DNA of 64,000 nt, from NCBI GenBank assembly GCA_038363925.1, contig JAQQWL010000013.1, positions 1,240,001 through 1,304,000 of the forward strand. The letters run 5' to 3'. A program made the translations under genes and the position numbers. This DNA comes from Apiospora phragmitis. Taxonomy: Eukaryota; Ascomycota; Sordariomycetes; Amphisphaeriales; Apiosporaceae. The notes beneath the pieces were generated by a model. The model was given only the letters and a program-made list of their open reading frames with translations. It did no database searches and was not told the DNA's origin. Of the stretch, positions 37,428-49,555 are shown in pieces (the first letter of the stretch is position 1; the number at the start of each line of letters is the position of its first letter).

Positions 37428-40400
37428 TCCTCTCCGGAGCCTAAAGTCTGGGTCGCATCATGACGATTCTCCTTGACCGAAGATCTTGGAGGTAAATCTG
37501 GACATCAGACGCCTTCCACTGGTCTATTTCTTTTTACAGCTAGACATTGGACGGAGCAAAGGAAAAGCATCATGGGTTTCTTGGGTTTGAACTTTAGGGA
37601 GGTCAAAAGGCATGGCGCATGAACAAGGTGGACAAGGCACAAACTAGGGAATTTTACGGGAATATGCATGATGAAGAATGTATGGCATGGATTCCAGCAA
37701 AGGTGGCGGAGAGGCTGGAAGTTTCCAGATAACCAGCAACAGGTTGTTCGGTCAGAAACAGAAAGAACACTTGGGAGAACTTTGATTGGTTGATTCCGGG
37801 CATTGCCAAAGGGGCTGTACGGTTTGCGGAAAGGATACCCCTTGCTTTTTCCCCCTTTCTATTTCTTCATTACTTTGGTTTGGCGGAATGTGACGGAAGA
37901 ATCAGGCTGTAGGAGCCCAGGGGCGTTCGCTCTGCACCTTTTCCATCAAGAACGACTATAAAGATATATGGAGATCATGGGGCGGCGTTGGAAGAGACGG
38001 GTTACGAAGGGAAGCATAAGCGGGGACTTCATGGGGGAGAGATGCTATTTCCTACGATACGTGGCGTGGGGATCTCTTTTTCGGTTCTTATTCCAAGCCG
38101 ACCCTCCTGGTGAGATCTGCTTTCAATTCCCACAGTCACCTACCTCTCTCGCTTTGGTATGACGTGGAAAGTGTTATTGGGTGGATCACTGCTTCGGGTT
38201 CTCAAGTATCTTGGCTCATGATGATGGTCAACAACACCGCCAAGTGTCCAGCATGGGCCCCTGTTTTCGCTAGCATATGGTGTAGAAATCCCTATGGGCT
38301 TGGTCGGGGGTTTTCACACAAAGAGACACGGTTATTCGTTGACACGACTGTTTTGAACCTAAAGAGAAAATATCCCCATCTCTGTTGCTGTTCCCGACGT
38401 GTGCCCATGCCCCCCCCCCGCGCGCGCATACTGCTTCCCTTTCTGTGCGACCGTATAGGCAAGCAGTCTGCCAACGACACTTGAGTATATACTGGTCTGG
38501 CGGCTTACTTTCCAATGGACCGGGGCATGACTGGCAGGGTCTTCTAGATCTGCTGGATGGGGACTTGACGGAATACCCGTGTCCACCCTCCCGTCTCTCT
38601 TCCTCTGAGGGTGGTATTGGGAGGTTTGGGTTCGAGTCCAACCACTGGACCGCTATACGACAAACCAGTAGGTCATAGGAGGGAAGCAGACCAACGCCTG
38701 TAAGAAACTAGGTGGCTTTTGTGTTACTTTACTGAGACTGAATCGACTTATGTTTACTTGGCGTACATCAGTTATTGGTGGGGTGGGTTGGCAGCAAGCT
38801 CGAGGATCGACCCCCCACTGCGGGCACTAAAACAGATTGCCTACGGCTTACGCCCAGAACGGTTTACGGTGACTGGGCCGGGCCCGTGAAGGACTTCAAC
38901 CGTTATATGGATGGATGAGATGAGACCAAGAAGTACCTATTGGCTTCTCCTTCGTTTCCATGTACACAAGACAAGGCCTGCGGCCATTCTTCATGTATGG
39001 TACTTATCAGCCTGGTGGGGCCTGATGGTGTGCCATCCTTTCCCATTCGAAGTAAGCAAGCAGAATGTATGTAGTCAGCAAGGCAGCAGGGGGGGGGGGG
39101 CACAAACGGCGTGAACCAGCAAATGCAAGTTTGAATCACATCCATCGGTTCCGGCATCACTCCGATCAATTCTAGTGTTGCTGCGCCTCGACCTTGCAGG
39201 CCCAGTTCTCTCCAGTTCCTGGGCCCTGCCCGATGGTCAATTGTCCGGTTTGATTCTTCTGTAGGTAGGTGACTGGTGACTGGTTTGCCTCCCTTGTTCA
39301 TGCAAATTGTTTGCATGTCAGGCTCCCCATATCGGGGGAGATATATGGTCTGGGTTAATGAAGAACGAAGAAGACACATGGGACTGAATGGGCCCAATCA
39401 GGGATCTGGGACTTATGCCTTGGCCTACAGCGGTTCCCCAGTTTAAACCACCTTTACCCATGCAGTCGTCGTACAGGATTTCCGGGTCCTGACGATCTGC
39501 GTACAAGATGAAGACCAGATTGCCAGACGAGTCGCCTTTGCAACGTCGATGCCGCTCGAGCGACGGGTTGAGCTAGAGGCCAGACGACGCAGTCATTCTC
39601 CAGAGGCTGTCGAACATTACACCGCAGCGTCCATGAAGCGCCGTGGTTCAAATAAGCTTTTGTGGAGCACATTGGTAGATCCGTCGTGGGGAATTCCAGC
39701 TTAAGCAATGATGGGAAGATAATCGAAAATAAAGTCCGTTATGTTGGTACAGTATGTAGTAAAGGCAAATCTGTCCCAGCGATCCTGCTGCTAAATTTAC
39801 TTCTTCAATCTCCAACCTCGTTTCTTTTTTTTTTCTTGTTCTCCCTTTCCTCCTTCGTCATTTTCTTCTTTTCTACCCTCAAACTTCACACGGCAGGCAT
39901 TCATGTTTCTCAATTCAATTTCCCGGGCTTTACTCTTACCATGGATGGCTAGTCAGGACGAAGTACAGGGGGGAGGTGAAATGAAAAGGACCAGGCATTA
40001 ATTGTCCCTCATGACAAGGTGTATAAAGTATGTACCTACTTTAGGTAATCGCTCGTTCTCACGTTACTTAGGTAAGTACATGTCGGTTATGCTGCGGAAG
40101 CTTGGAACCACTGACTCACTCACCCGCTCATACATGCCTACCCAACCACCAATGCCGGCTCTCGGGTCGTCGCAGCGCAAAAGAAAAGTGTGGTCAATTA
40201 CCTCCTCCACAACGCACACCGAGAATGTGATGCGTGCATCGCCTACTTGCTCCTGCTACTTGATGCAAAGGTCTAATACGAGATCCCTTTCCGGTTTCCC
40301 TTCTTGTCCAAGATTATGCGCTGCTGACGGTCCCAGGCATCAAACAACATCATAATAAGTGACAAGTGCATACCCACCACCTACTTCAAAGTACTTAGCC

Positions 40401-43400
40401 AACCAAGCCTCGCAGCATAAGAGGACAGCTGCATCGCAATCCATTGCCATGGAGCGGCCATTTGATGGCAAATCTGACCAGGTCATGCATGGATTGCCGG
40501 CAGCCGTCGACCTTCACGCAAACTGGCCCCGACCCGGCAATTGCTGCGAGGGGCCTTCTCCGCTTCATCGTTTGCCAAAGTCCACACCGGTCTTCTTCAG
40601 GCTATCACTCATTTCAATCTTTGCATGGTCCCGAAAGCACCTCAATGCTGGACTTTGAGCGGGGTACCACCTCCATCTGAGCCATGTGAAGCCAAGTACC
40701 GACACACATCATTATCAAAGCGGGGGGGCCTTCGTCGGGGTGGAGGGACGTCATCTACAAATTTCTGACACGGCTTTGTCTCTGTGGCGTCGGCTCGCAA
40801 GACCTGAACGTATTAAGGCCGCGGTGTGTGAGCCACTGCAATCTGATATGTACCTCACTCGCATCTTAGGCACGACTTAGGTGACCCACTGCAATCAGCA
40901 CGCTGGTTGTGTTGGGGGCCGGCGAGCTGCCATGTTTTTCTTGCTCCCGCTCTAGACGTTTGGTGCAGATGCTGATCACTCCCAGCTTGGCTGACGGGGC
41001 CTACCTCATGTTATCCCGCACGCCCTTTAACACGATATGTGGTGCATGTGCCCGCCCACCTTCAAGCTCGCTTTTCGCGGGTATATATCCCTCATTTCCA
41101 GGACTCTTTCCGCTCTATAATCCGGATTCCCTCCTATATGTCAGGCCTGCACTTGCATCTCCATCGTTACACTACGTAGGGCCTTCAGCCCTATAGTTCA
41201 TGCTTGCGAAAACGAGAAGGCGAAGCACAAACGATGACACCCACCTGACTCGGCCTTCCTTCCAGCGTAAAAGAGATCCGGAGAGGCATGATAATCTCTC
41301 GAATCATGCTCGCTGTGTGAGCAACCCTCGTAATTATAGGGACTGTTTTCCACATTGCTGTCCGTCTGGCAACGCCCGTTTGCCTGCACGATGCCTGCAC
41401 ACGCGACTGCCGTCCCAAGCTCTATTGATATGGAGACAAGATGGTAAATGTAGCCAAGCTCTCTGTTCTCGTCTAAGTGGAATCCGGCTATCGGCTATTA
41501 TTAGTCTATGGATTCTGACGGGAAAAGGCCAGTCGGGTTCATCGTCCCATGTTTTCTTCTTCTCAACAAGCGGTAAGCAGAGATGTATTACCGTTCAACG
41601 ATGATGTGATGCAAGGGCTGGGCCAAGCCAAGTCCAATCTGGTGTAACGCGGGCAGATGCCCGTGCAACTGGTTACTTCGGTCCCGTTGCCTTCCCGAGG
41701 TTGCCTCTGCCGTGGTTAGCGTATCTCGATCGATAGCTGTTCGAGGCCTGCGTCTTCGTTACATTCACCAGCCATCAAGTCAACCGGAGGGGCTGAATTC
41801 AATATCACAATGCTCTCATTGGAGATTGATGCAACGACAGGCAAGTATGAGGCCGGATGGGGCCGGATGCGTCCGCGCTAAATCCTTTTGCATACAGGTA
41901 CATCTATATGCGTATCAGGTAAACTGGAAAGATGGGGGTCACCGGATGCAAAACCCCGGGAGCTACCGCTGGGAACTATGACAGCTTCCGCGGAAGATGG
42001 ATTTTTTTCCATGCTCTCTCTTACCTTGGGCTTGCATTTGAGCGCCACAGTGCAGCAACCAAATTTACACCAGGGTTTGCGTCATGAAACGTAATGGGCG
42101 CTGCTTGCTGCTTATATGTACTTGTCGTTAGAGTACCTGCAGGGTTGCAACCTCAAAGAACCAGGTTGTCACCGTTTTAAACGGTAGGAAAGTTCTCAAA
42201 GGCCTTGCTTGCCTGCCCGCATAATGCCCCAGAGAAAGGTTGGTCGGGGCGAGATGCAAGTATGTGCCTCGCCCATCCATGTAGGCAATCATTAGCGCCG
42301 GCCCCTCGCTTACTCAGAGATTGAAACCATCGCTGGGGGGGAGGAAGAAAGAAACAGGGAGAATGCCCATCGCGATCGAACAAGGCGACGAAGATGCTGA
42401 CGTTATCGCATTCCTGTTTCGATATAGGGACATGGGAGCCCCTTGTTGCACCACAGATAGCCTATCCAGCCTGTATGCAAGCCTCTGCCGCTGTCAAATC
42501 ATCTTGGAAGGCGAGTCACTACAACACAACATGAAGCTAGAATACCCACCAACATCCACGACCTAAGTTCGGAGAGGATACGTCTGGCGACTGCTGCGGG
42601 CTCACGTCACGGCACATCAGTAGTGAGTAAACAAGCTGTCCACACCAGCCGGGGAAACTCCAAGGGCATCAAAGCCATGCTACGATAAAAACGGCATGGT
42701 ATGCTAGGGATGGTCGTCTCAGGCGCCGGGATGGAGAAGAATTGTCATCCTGTTATCTCATAAACCTGCGATATCCACCTCATGCAAGGGATGGGCTTGC
42801 TGCCCTTGAGGCTCATCATACGCCGGCATTTTGGGCCGCCCGGCCAGCAGAATAACAAGCAAGATTCCCATTGGGAACTGGATCGCTAAAACGCGTGTCG
42901 ATGGAATGCGTATGGCTATGAATAGCAGCCGCACTGGCTGCGGCGACGCAAGTCGATTCTCACCTCTCAGCCACTACTGGTCAATTTCAACTACACAAGC
43001 CCATTCGGGGCTGTTCAGGTACATAGGTCTTGGACACGGTTTGCACCAAGACTGATTACAACTGTCCCAGTCTGGGTACTCTCCCTGATGCATACCCTTC
43101 GAGATTGGGGTACAATTTTATACCTCAACTCCTTTTGGGAATCATCTTTCTTCTCTTCAAGCTATTCGCTGCCTGTACTCCGTCGGAGGGAGACCTAGCT
43201 CATTGACGCACCTGGGGGTTTTTATTGTCTCTGAAGACATCGGACCCGTGTAGGCCCTGCGATATGCCTTGCCTAGCTCGAGCTGCATTATCTCGATATA
43301 GCGCATGGCTTTGCCAGCATTTCATGAGATAGGTTACGGGAGCCTTACATGCTCGCGGGTGCCCCCCTACCCAGCGGAGCTTCTTACTAGTCAAGATTGG

Positions 43401-43882
43401 CAGTTAACAGTGGTTACCATGGTGGCTATTGATGGCTACACAGCAGCCCCTCCCAAGGGCGGACATTCCATTTTCCTGTCCACGACGCTCGGCCATCCAA
43501 GGAGCCTGCAAGATTACTCCCCTGGGTTAAACCCGCGGTCCTCGACCAACCACACCATGGTAGGAGAGAGCCTGACCATTCTGAGAGCCGTAATAGAAGC
43601 GCAGATGCCGGTACCACCTCAGAACAGGCTGTTCAAGAAACTTGTAGATCAACGGCGACAGTGCGCGCACAGAGAGCCGAAGTGGTGGTGCCGCGACCAG
43701 TTTCCAATTTGGGAAACCACCGACTGCTCTCTACTCAATGGTTTCTCTATACACAGAGTCCTCTTTCATGAGCTTGTCCCACTCAGATTGCAGGCAAGGT
43801 TTTCTCGTCTTGCCGGTACCGACCTTGGCCAATCCGACGAGTATCCATATTATTGCACCATCTTCAGCTCTGACTTGCCTGG
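37428..43882. other. Gene-poor region of about 6.5 kb downstream of the NDT80-family gene
   Basis: Only short random frames on both strands. It includes homopolymers (10 C at 38410-38419 followed by CG repeats, 12 G at 39089-39100) and a T-rich tract near 39.83 kb. No recognisable gene, RNA or mobile element. Confidence 0.5.
39089..39100. repeat. Poly-G run
   Basis: Twelve consecutive G residues in intergenic DNA. Length is likely uncertain in the assembly, given homopolymer-associated frameshifts elsewhere in this window. Confidence 0.85.
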
Positions 43883-45470
43883 GTCCTACGTAACACCAGG
43901 TGGGAGAAACAGCCTGGGACGAATACTAACACATCTCCAATCCCCTGCCTCGCCAGCCCGCAGAAAGCCCAACTGACTGCGATGATTAGGTGAACTATGC
44001 TCGTAGCGCCACCAACCAGGATGAAAGATGTTCCCAGATCGAGGCAAGTTTGTAACAGCTTCAATAGAAGTGACTCTAATTCCTTTACGCCCTTTTGCTC
44101 CATTGAATTGGTGCTCCGATGCGACGCTATTATACGCGAATCGCAGCGCACTTGCCACGATGACTCTCCTTTCTTTGGGAAGCGCGAAGTACCTTTCTAA
44201 GGCGAAGCTCTGTGGTGATGATCGAAGCAGGGCATTATTCAATGACTTCATAGCCTTCACCCTCCCCACGGGACGGCCTGGAAGTTGCAGCGTCTTGACT
44301 CCGTCAATGAAGTGGAATAAGCCCTGAGCATCGCCCTCTCTCACCTGGATCACGTTCTCACAAGCCGCACTATCAACCTCTCGTGTCCAATTCGGCACCC
44401 ACGACGGCATACCTTCTTCTCTCGCAGTCTCTCCTCCACATGCCACTGCGTCGAGGGTTGTCAGGCTTTTGGTTTCTTGAGCCGGAAATCGGTGCCAGTG
44501 TAGCAAAGGATTCCACGGATCCCTGCCGTCCTGGCACGTCCGCGACGACGTCGATGGCATCCTTATAAGACGTGTTCAGGCCGATCGATGGTCCAGTGCT
44601 TGGCTTCTGAATCACAAAACATGAACCCGGTCGTGTGCGCGAGCACGAGGGCAGTACAGGTTGCCGGAAACCGCCCGCTCGCGATGACGAAGGGGACGAC
44701 GCTTTCCTGGAGACATGCATCGACTGCGCTATGATGACACTGGTTGTGAAGTTATCAACGAAACCCACCAAATCCGCCAGCCGGTTCGTCTTCCCAACCT
44801 TGGAGCCCCCCTGTAATTAATGCCTAGGATCGCACACAGCTTGTCCCGGTCGTCGCGGTCCGGAGGACTGCCGGAGGAGGATGTGCCAGCGGGCCCCTCA
44901 TGCCGGTCTTTGAGGTACGAATGGCGGAAGTCCCCCTCGTCGCACTTATCAGGCATCCGCTCGACCCAAACGCCCTCCTTCAAGGCTTTCGTCCTCGCCA
45001 GTCGCAGTGGTTCCTCCATGATACGCATGTTTTGCCGACAATGGAGCGCTGGAACTTCACAAGTCCTATTGCCCGCACTGGATCTGGACCTGCCCCCGTG
45101 GCGAGGGGCGACCTCTTGCGAGACCCACGGTCGCTCCCACCAGGCCGGCCCTCTGCGCTATCTCGAGGAGACGTGGGCGTGAGTGCCTCCTGGAACCGCT
45201 CGTCCTGGGTTCTACGCGAACAACGAGCAGCACAGATACCGCAGTCCGCTCATAGAGTTGATGAACCGAAGGCTCTCGGATATGCCGTTGACGCCGGCAG
45301 CCGTGTCGTTGATCCCCTCCTTTCTCTCCGTCCGTCGCCTAGAGGGTCTCAAACTCGGGGAGGATACTGCGGACGTCGTCGTTTCCTCGTCCTCCACGCC
45401 GTCGTTTCTTCCTTTTACACAAAAACAAGAATGGACACCACCACCGCCGACTCGCAACTTGTAAGCCAGA
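43883..45470 (-). pseudogene. Degenerate HET-domain-like (heterokaryon incompatibility) gene relic
   Basis: No continuous gene can be made, but fragments on the minus strand in different frames resemble a HET protein in the right order. An early fragment reads NDTAAGVNGISESLRFINSM and SGLRYLCCSLFA (about 45330-45212), compare the HET pattern of Asp-Ala/Thr followed by GLRYLWVD. Next comes DDRDKLCAILGINYRG (about 44860-44810), compare DPRDKxxALLG. A 224-codon open segment (44560-43886) contains GMPSWVPNWTREVDS, close to the LPSWVPDWT motif found after many HET domains, followed by LQLPGRPVGRVKAMKS. Frames are broken by several stops and shifts that simple one-base edits do not fix. I therefore infer an old relic rather than sequencing error. 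It is the weakest gene-like call here; the fragments could be chance similarity. Confidence 0.38.
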
Positions 45471-46486
45471 AGCCCACGGTTTCGTCCGCCAGCAGCTGGA
45501 AGGGCCTTGACCGGGAATCCCACCATTCCGTAACCCCGTTGACCATGGCACACGAAGAACAGGTGGGCGTGCCAATGTTTTCCGTGGGACCCCACAGGCA
45601 AGGGACGAAAGGAAGCGCCAGGGCGCCGCCGTACCCCCGGCCACAGGCCAGCACCCGTACGGAGTACAGCAAGACGTCGTAGCAACGTGCCGCTGCCCGC
45701 TAAGGGGGCCCTGGCTCGGAAAGGAAGAAAAGAAGATAGGAAAAAAAAGGGGGTAGTGGTACGATTGACGTGAGCATGCATCAGAAAGAATGAAAAGAAA
45801 GCTTCTTGTCTTTGTATCCCTCCGTCCCCCCCCCACCTGTCTACGCGCCGCGTCAACATGAGTATTTCCATTTCGACGACGGCGGTGTCGGTGGCAGTGC
45901 TTCAGTAATTGAACTATCCCGCAGGTTGAGCCGGTGGGGGGAGGAAGGGTTGGCGGCAGCGGCAGCTGGTATTCTTGGTTCCACGTAGGTATGTCGCAGC
46001 AGCCATCGGCCACAGATAGTAGGAAACAATGTAATCCAAACACGTGCGAAATTCCCATACGCATGATAGATATATTTGTTCGTTTGAGTAGAAGTTAGGG
46101 GGAACCTCTGGTGCCCCCTTTTACTCCAAGTTCACTTACATAACCGAATTTAGGAGTGATTACTCTAAAGACAACATTGCTTCGTACAGAAGGCCTCGGA
46201 TTAAACAAATAGCAACATAATTTTGCGATTACAACGCCCCATTTATCTATCTAAACAAAACACGATGCAGGCTAAACCCAGTTGTCTTCACCCACTCCCC
46301 TAAGCCTGTGTCATTGCTCATACGGTCCTGTGTCCACCGGTTGTACCGCACATTTTCATTAAAAAAATATCACGAGATCCCTCTTGATGCCCACTCAACA
46401 GTGAGAATCTCTGGACCCCACTGCATTCGACTAGTAATTGCAGCAGATAGCCACTCCTAATGTGTCAGCAAGATGGATTTGATGCT
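45471..46486. other. Intergenic region left of the GLO3 gene
   Basis: About 1 kb. Long frames on the minus strand (45339-46064) are low in conserved features and rich in Arg/Ser/Pro, probably reflecting a C/T-rich strand. The right end is the GLO3 3' flank. Confidence 0.4.
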
Positions 46487-48056
46487 CTAGCTGCCAAGGT
46501 AGTTGCGGATGGCGCCTTGCAGCCTCGTTGCTCCCTCGCCCAAGGCACTGGTCAGGTTGTCCAAGTCGTCACCAGCGGTGATGCCGAATTTGCGGACGAA
46601 ATCTTTGGCAGCAGTTTCCAAATCGCCGTAGTCATCGACCTGTTCCTCGTCCTCGGGTCTTCCGAAGTAGGCGTTCGACGAAATGGCCGAAGCGCCCTCG
46701 AACCCTTGTAGGCGAGTTTTGGCCTCGGCCTGCGCATTCGGGTCGAAAGATCCCTTGCCAAAGAACTCGTCTGAAGAAATACCCTTCTGAGTGCCGAACT
46801 TGTTACGGGCATAGCGTTCGCTGTCATCTGTGAAATTGTTAGCTTCAAGTTCATATGCCAAAAGTTCGGTGCCTTTACCTTCAGCTGCCGCCTTGACGGG
46901 TCCGACAGAGCCGAATCCTCCCATGTTCTTCTTGGCTGCAGGGGCTGCTGCCTTGCCGCCACCAACCTGACCGAATCCAAGACGACCAAAGCCCATGCCG
47001 AGACGCTCAACCTCGGCTGCCGACTTTTGACGAGAATGTCCAGATCCATACGTGGGCGGGCTTGCAGGAGCGGGAGACGCGACGTTCGATGCTTCAGTCT
47101 TGGAAGCAGCAGCAGGCTTCTTGTTTGCGGCCTCTTCAGCCTCGGGGTCATACCCGAGCTTGGCGATTCTCTCGGCTTCTTCCTTGGCCTTCTTCTCTGC
47201 TTCATCGAAATCGATAACATCGCCCGTGACCTTCTTGGCGCCTAGCTTGGTGGTCTTCTTGGCGCCCAATACATTGGCCTTGCGAGGGCCAGCGCCACCG
47301 GTTGTAGACTTGCGCAGCGCGGCAGAGGTGGTGATGCGACTAGCGGCGGGTTTGGTCTCGCTCGATTCGGTCTTGGACAGGGCGAGGCAGACCGGGAGAT
47401 GTCCTTGCCGTTAGCATTTGCGTTCAGGAAGGGCGAAGGTGTACGTCCGACAACAGGCGGCGTGGCAGTTCTGGAGATAGGAGGAGTGGGGCGCTTGATT
47501 GAAGGCTTGTCCCAGGAAGAGAAGAAGTCGTCATTGGGCTCGCTGGCGGGCGTCGAGGCATCGTCGGCGTCAGTAGCGTCCGTGATGACAACCTCGTCAG
47601 GGAATTCGAGAGCGTCTCTAGCGGCGCGCTTCTTGAGCTCCTCCTTGTACTTGGTAGCAGCAGCAGACTGGTACTTGGTCTTGGGGTCCTTGCTGGCGAG
47701 AGCAGCGCTGCCGCCGTTTGCGCGGAAATACTTGGTTGCCGACTCGTTACCACCGACCTTCATAACACGGAGCTGATCCCATTGCCATTCTGCGGAAGCG
47801 TCAAGTCAGTGGTTGTGATAAGAGACAAGGGGGATGAAAATGACGTACGGTCGAGGTTCGTGGATCGCACGAAAGAGATGTGGACACCGAGGTTGCGATG
47901 GTTCGAGGAGCAGTCGAGACACAGATAGATGCCCAAAGGGACGGAAGTCCATGTGGGATTCTTGGCACCGCAGTCGAAGCAGATCTTGTTGGCCTGCTTC
48001 GATTTCAACTTCTCGAACAGCTTCTGCGACTGCTGCTTGGACGCCAGCGCACTCAT
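46487..48056 (-). CDS. GLO3: ADP-ribosylation factor GTPase-activating protein, Glo3 type, one frameshift
   Basis: Exons 48056-47849, 47789-46879 and 46827-46487 (introns of 59 and 51 nt), about 486 aa after correction. The N-terminal ArfGAP zinc finger is Cys26-x2-Cys29-x16-Cys46-x2-Cys49, followed by the catalytic arginine (Arg54 in [20 protein letters not shown]) and [14 protein letters not shown] across the first splice junction. The C-terminal half has Glo3-type regulatory repeats ([35 protein letters not shown]) and an amphipathic end ([10 protein letters not shown]). Glo3 stimulates GTP hydrolysis on Arf1 and works with COPI coat in Golgi-to-ER retrograde traffic. One base is missing near 47381-47388: after DISRSAS the frame must shift to read [20 protein letters not shown]. 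Uncorrected, the GAP domain is separated from the regulatory half. The gene is divergent from TIM21, with a shared promoter of about 540 bp. Confidence 0.92.
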
Positions 48057-48598
48057 CGTAGCGGGTGATTCCGGTTAGGTAACGGATAATAAATAAGGAA
48101 TTGTTGTTGGCTGGGAAGTGAAATAGGCGAATGTTCGGCTAGACGAAATTCTCTTGGCTGTCTCTTTCCCCTGGGAAGAAGAAGAAGCAGAAGGAAAAAG
48201 AGCAGGTAAGTGATTGTGTCGACGGTTGCGCTGGAGGGGCGACGGAGGCAATTGGAAATAGCAGCAGCACTAGTAAATTAACCTCCTTAGGCTAATTCTT
48301 TTACCGACTTGGGCTCAGGAGGCTGCCAAAGCGAAATCTGGCCGAACTCCTGCTTGAAAGAAAGATTGAAGCCCCACCAAGATAATCGCACTACTCTACA
48401 AAGGGTCTAGCTCGAATTCCCCATGTCCCGTCACCGTTATCGATTAGCTTATTAGCAATCAATCGATCAATCAGTTGATGGATCTTCGAGCTGTTGCTGT
48501 CGTCACCCAACCTTGCAAAAGAGCTCGACCTTCTCGACGCAGAATTCAATTATATCATCGGTCGGCACACAGCTTCCAATGGAACCAGAGCCGCCATA
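48057..48598. promoter_or_regulatory. Divergent promoter region of GLO3 and TIM21
   Basis: A 542-bp interval between two start codons pointing away from each other. It includes 5' UTRs. No specific factor site is claimed. Confidence 0.5.
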
Positions 48599-49472
48599 AT
48601 GAAGCTCACCCCCCGTGCCTTGCCGCCTTTGAATTCCAACAGCTTCGCGCCTCAACTGCGACTACTCCTCGGCCGGAGAAGCTATGCCACCCACCATGGC
48701 CTAGGGACCACCACCACCACCACAACGACCGGACCGCGACGCAAGACCGTCACGCCTTTCAACGACGATGGCCAAGTCCCGTGGCACCAGTTATCTGCCG
48801 CCGAAAAGACGGCGAGAGCCACACAGCAATCCTTCAACTTGGGTTTGATGTTTGTTGGATTCGTCTTGACTGTAGGAACCCGAACCCATTATAAGTGCAT
48901 GCGCACTAGTAAGAGCTGCCTCTAACACGTCACAGTGCGGTGTTGGCTATCTCCTCTACACCGAGGTATTCTCTCCCGAAAGCAAGACCGCCTATTTCAA
49001 CCGAGCTGTCAACCGAATCAAAGCAGACCCCGACTGTGTTGCGCTTCTCGGAGACAGCAAACATATGGAGGCGCACGGAGATGAGACCATGAACAAGTGG
49101 CGCCGGGCCCGACCCATTGCGTACGTCGCTTTCTAGAACACATCCAGCCGCTTTGCCACTGACATTTCCAAGCTCTACCCATAGCAAAGATGCCAAGGGC
49201 AACGAGCATCTCACGTTGCACTTCTACGTACGTACTAAATCAATAACTCTGGAATACACAGCTACTGACATTGGTTTGCAAAGGTCCACGGCTCCCTCAA
49301 TAAGGGGGTCGTTAACATTGAACTAGTCAAACGCCACGGCGCTTCCGACTTTGAATACAAGTACTTCTATGTCGATGTGCCTGGTCACAATCGTATCGTA
49401 CTCGAGGATGCCAATTCAAAGTCAACCGGAGGTTCCAAGAGATACAAGCTCTTCGGTGTGAATTGGAACTAG
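48599..49472 (+). CDS. TIM21: Mitochondrial import inner membrane translocase subunit Tim21
   Basis: Four exons (48599-48871, 48936-49120, 49185-49227, 49284-49472), 229 aa, all phases closing. The N-terminus is a basic presequence (MKLTPRALPPLNSNSFAPQL, then RRSYATHH), followed by a Thr run encoded by an ACC repeat. A membrane helix spans exons 1-2 (SFNLGLMFVGFVLTCGVGYL). The intermembrane-space domain follows: YTEVFSPESKTAYFNRAV, HGDETMNKWRRARPIA, and VNIELVKRHGASDFEYKYFY. The family end is YKLFGVNWN. Tim21 binds the intermembrane-space part of Tom22 and links TIM23 with respiratory-chain complexes during preprotein import. The start at 48599 is preferred over an in-frame upstream Met (48494), because it gives a standard presequence. 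It converges on the next gene with 83 bp between stops. No frameshift is seen. Confidence 0.93.
48703..48728 (+). repeat. ACC trinucleotide repeat within TIM21
   Basis: Imperfect ACC repeats encode a polythreonine stretch (about residues 37-44) between the presequence and the processed protein. It may vary in length between isolates without harming function. Confidence 0.7.
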
Positions 49473-49555
49473 GGACACCACCTCGTGACACTGCGACCAA
49501 ACTTCGCAGGCTGGACAGATGGTACGCTGTATTCGCATGGACGTTGTGCTGCCGG

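Noticed and set aside
38600..38660. tRNA-like B-box (GGTTCGAGTCC) near 38628
   Set aside because: No matching A-box, no foldable acceptor, anticodon or T stems around it. A chance match.
43305..43976. 223-codon plus-strand open frame
   Set aside because: It overlaps the HET-like relic on the other strand at its end, has no recognisable feature, and has a non-protein-like residue mix (many Cys/Trp/Pro/Ser).
45339..46064. 241-codon minus-strand frame beside the HET-like relic
   Set aside because: Arg/Pro/Ser-rich, no motif in order with the HET fragments, and begins in simple C/T-rich sequence. It was not included as coding.
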